Shown: in pieces, positions 61,501 to 64,000 of the stretch
Layout: every line of letters starts with the position of its first letter
Position numbering within the stretch: position 1 is the stretch's first letter
Source of the DNA: Stercorarius parasiticus
Lineage: Eukaryota > Chordata > Aves > Charadriiformes > Stercorariidae
Direction of reading: 5' to 3'
Assembly: GCA_013396915.1 (NCBI GenBank)
Contig: VWZL01003476.1
Location: 1 to 64,000, forward strand
Length of the DNA stretch: 64,000 nucleotides
The notes under the pieces: generated by a model
Told to the model about the DNA's origin: nothing
Seen by the model: the letters and a program-made list of their open reading frames with translations, nothing else
The model's database searches: none
Translations under genes and position numbers: made by a program

Positions 61501-64000
61501 GAGAGACAGGAGGCACCAGGGATTTAGAAAGAGGCTTTAGGGATTCAACATCACCTTGAATGACACAGAACCACTGCCTTCAAACGGCAGTTGGTGCACC
61601 GATGTAAAATGAACACCCGAGGCCCCACCCAGTTCTGCACAACTGGAGCCACAGGGCTCCAGCTTTTTGGTTGGTAAGGGAAGAAATTAAAAAACCTGTC
61701 TGAATTGTCCTCTCCCTGTATATCTGAGACAGGCACCCAGTAGCCCCTAACACCATCAGAACACCCGATGTCAGAGTGACACTACCAGTGTACCTCCATC
61801 TGTACTACCTGCCATGAGTGAGCAGATTAAAGAAGGAATAAAGGAGTGAAGCAATACTGCCCAGCCATGGCCAGATGGCTGGTGTTATATTCTTAGTTTT
61901 CCCAAACTAGCTCTCTGGAGTCCCAGCACAATACCCCGAACACTAAATTTCTTTTGTAAGATTGACAAATCTAAAGGCTGCCTTCCACCCGCGAAGGATT
62001 TAAAATAATACCTACTAGTAAAACCCTCAAGTGTGAAAACCTCAAGTATTTAAGTAGAATGTGGTCTTCACTGATTCCTCCTCTGCTCAGGAGGAGCCTG
62101 AAACTTCAGTTACTGTGCAGCCACACCATGTCCCTCTCACCACAGGGGAAATCCCACTGAATCCGACTGCATTGTCAGCACAGCAGGAAGCAGAAATCTC
62201 ACAGGAAAGACTATTCCAGTGACGTCTCCAGGACAGTTTTGCAGATCAGAGACACTTTTGGACTAAAGCCAAGGCAGAGCTGGCCAGCACCTCCAAGAAG
62301 GTGGCTAAGTAGAAAATCTCCCCCAAAATAGTAGAAAAAATAAAAGATAGACACTTTTTCTGAAGTTTCAGTTACTGATGAAAGCAATATGAAGTTTTCC
62401 TCTCTCCCTAAAATGTTGTATTTCTTTTGGCACTGGAGAAGAAGAACCCCCTCTCCATCATACATGTGTATTTCCCCACTACTGAAGCGACAGAGTTAGC
62501 AAAAACTGAAAAGGAAAAACAATTCTGCCACCAGAGTCATGATTTTTAACAAGTATTTTCAGTATTCACCATGAACAGGGAATATCAAAGCAACCAACTC
62601 CACTTCATACAGTTGACACTTCTCCAGGAAACAACCATCAGTGCCACAAGGACATTTTCTGTCATGCTGGGGGGAGGAAGTGGGGCAGTGAGCTGTAGAC
62701 AGTAGCTAAACGAACTCTATTCAAATGCTTTGCTGAACTGGTGTCTAAGCAAGGAAATGGTAAGGGAAGACTGGAGCCAGAGCATTTCCCATGAGACAGT
62801 GAATCAAGACCTTCCTCTCTCCTGTGACTCAGTGTCACAGGAGGCAAATCGCAGATGACTTCTGGCTGTCTGAAGCTGCAGCCATGGCACTGCGAGCAGA
62901 CTGGATCCTCCGGATGCGTGCACGGAGATGAAGCGGAAGCAGAACAGGAGACCTGCTGGGGAGGCCCCAAGTTGCAGCTGCTTCTCTTTCAAAGCCTGTC
63001 TAGCATCAGTCGTGCTGAGATGTCACAGGGGCAGCAGGCACCTCTGGCCTGTGCTTCATGCACAAAGACTAAAAGAGAATGAGAAAGAACAAATCAAAAG
63101 ACTTAGAGCAAAGGAAGAGTTAAGGGCTGGGAAGAGAAACATACTCTGGGTCACAAAGAACAACCAAAGCACACACAAAACATGCAATTACCGGCTGCAG
63201 AAAAGGCAGCAGGATCATCTCATTTCATGCAATGCACAGATCCCTTGAGAAAATGCAGCCTTTGTGCCACTCCATCCTGTTTCAGAGGCTTTCTTTCATG
63301 CCTGTGGCTCTCCTTAGCCTCATAACTCTGATTCTCTCCACATGCAGAGGAGGGACACTACAGAAGAGCAAAACAGCTCGTGTGCTTCTGAACAGCCTAC
63401 ATTCCCCTCTAGTCACTAAAACAGCCCAAACCAATGAGAAATGTTGGCTTCATGAAAGAAAACAAGAGGAGAAAAAGGAAGAGAGTTTCTAAAGCCAGGC
63501 AAATATTAGAAAGTAAAGTCATTGCTTTCGCATATAACACTAAGCCTCTGGTTCGGTGTGACCACAACAGAGCCCGCAAGGATTACTAACAGCTTCTGCA
63601 CGGGTTTCTTGCCCACACCCGTTCAGCAAAGGGTATCCACAGCTAAGAGAACATGTGCTGTCTTCTTGCTCACTTATTTGGAGCTCTTGTTTGGAAGCTT
63701 GAGCCCAGAACACCAAGAGCAGCTATTTCCAAATACTTCTTAGGTGGTTATTCACACACTTGCAATATTCCATGAGCATTTGTCATTGACAATTACCTTA
63801 GCAAGTACTGTTTGCAAAGCAGAGGTGAAGGAGTTGTGCAAAGACAAGCAGTTGACATCCCATCTTAAAACAGGCCCCACTGTTGTGTAGCACGGCTGAA
63901 GTGCACAGCCAGCCTCTTCCTAAAAGCTTTCAGGAACAGATACAACAAGCTCCCCAGGCAATCTACCCATTGCTTCCTAATCCTTAACTCCTTTAACACA
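58561..64000. other. Non-coding stretch, nothing recognised
   Basis: Frames reach 131 codons (minus strand, 59718-60113) and 125 codons (plus strand, 59895-60272), overlapping each other, with no domain similarity. The CA-rich tract at 60822-60857 is listed separately. No transposon was recognised. Confidence 0.45.
60822..60857 (+). repeat. CA-rich microsatellite
   Basis: An imperfect tract of GCACAC, CCCACG and CACACACACC units, a short diverged (CA)n repeat. Confidence 0.8.

Noticed and set aside
1..64000. Prokaryotic systems such as CRISPR arrays, toxin-antitoxin pairs or prophage
   Set aside because: No regular repeat-spacer structure, no dense same-strand genes and no ribosome-binding-site-led frames. 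The CR1 shows the DNA is from an amniote.
1..64000. tRNA, rRNA or small nuclear RNA genes
   Set aside because: No intact cloverleaf with both internal promoter boxes and no rRNA or snRNA core sequence was noticed. A tRNA or covariance-model scan was not possible here.

Overview
This window is vertebrate nuclear DNA, most likely from a bird. The main evidence is one CR1 LINE on the minus strand (about 27784-29480). It ends in the 8-bp ATAGAATC repeat (plus-strand reading) that marks CR1 3' ends, and its body matches the avian CR1 reverse-transcriptase region. CR1 also occurs in crocodilians and turtles, so 'bird' is an inference, supported by the low repeat density. There are no operons, no compact ORFs with ribosome-binding sites and no CRISPR arrays, so this is not prokaryotic or phage DNA.

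I recognise no host protein-coding gene. Almost all open frames are under 160 codons, and the two longest apparent ones exist only because they run through an 881-base block of N. The window therefore looks intergenic or deep-intronic. The one weak exon candidate is a 118-base minus-strand segment (8583-8700) with acceptor-like and donor-like edges, inside an uninterrupted 230-codon frame; I cannot assign it to a family.

Layout: 1-1284 holds two diverged copies of an AT-rich, TAATAGAG-containing sequence about 1.0 kb apart, on either side of a GC-rich block. 1285-14200 is mostly unremarkable, apart from the exon candidate and a G-run. 14200-25350 contains several probable ancient SINE/LINE remnants of the MIR/CORE type and several AT-rich, homeodomain- and GATA-motif-rich stretches that look like conserved non-coding elements. 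27784-29480 is the CR1 with an internal assembly gap. 29481-64000 is again non-coding, with candidate conserved elements near 42300-42680 and 46620-46960, a GTC-rich degenerate repeat at 53960-54126, and a few microsatellites.

The structures I could not explain with named elements are the 5' repeat pair, the GTC-rich block, and the AT-rich palindrome and hairpin segments at 42575 and 22648. I found no convincing novel biological system. Calls of conserved elements and ancient repeats rest on reading alone; an alignment or repeat-library search would settle them.
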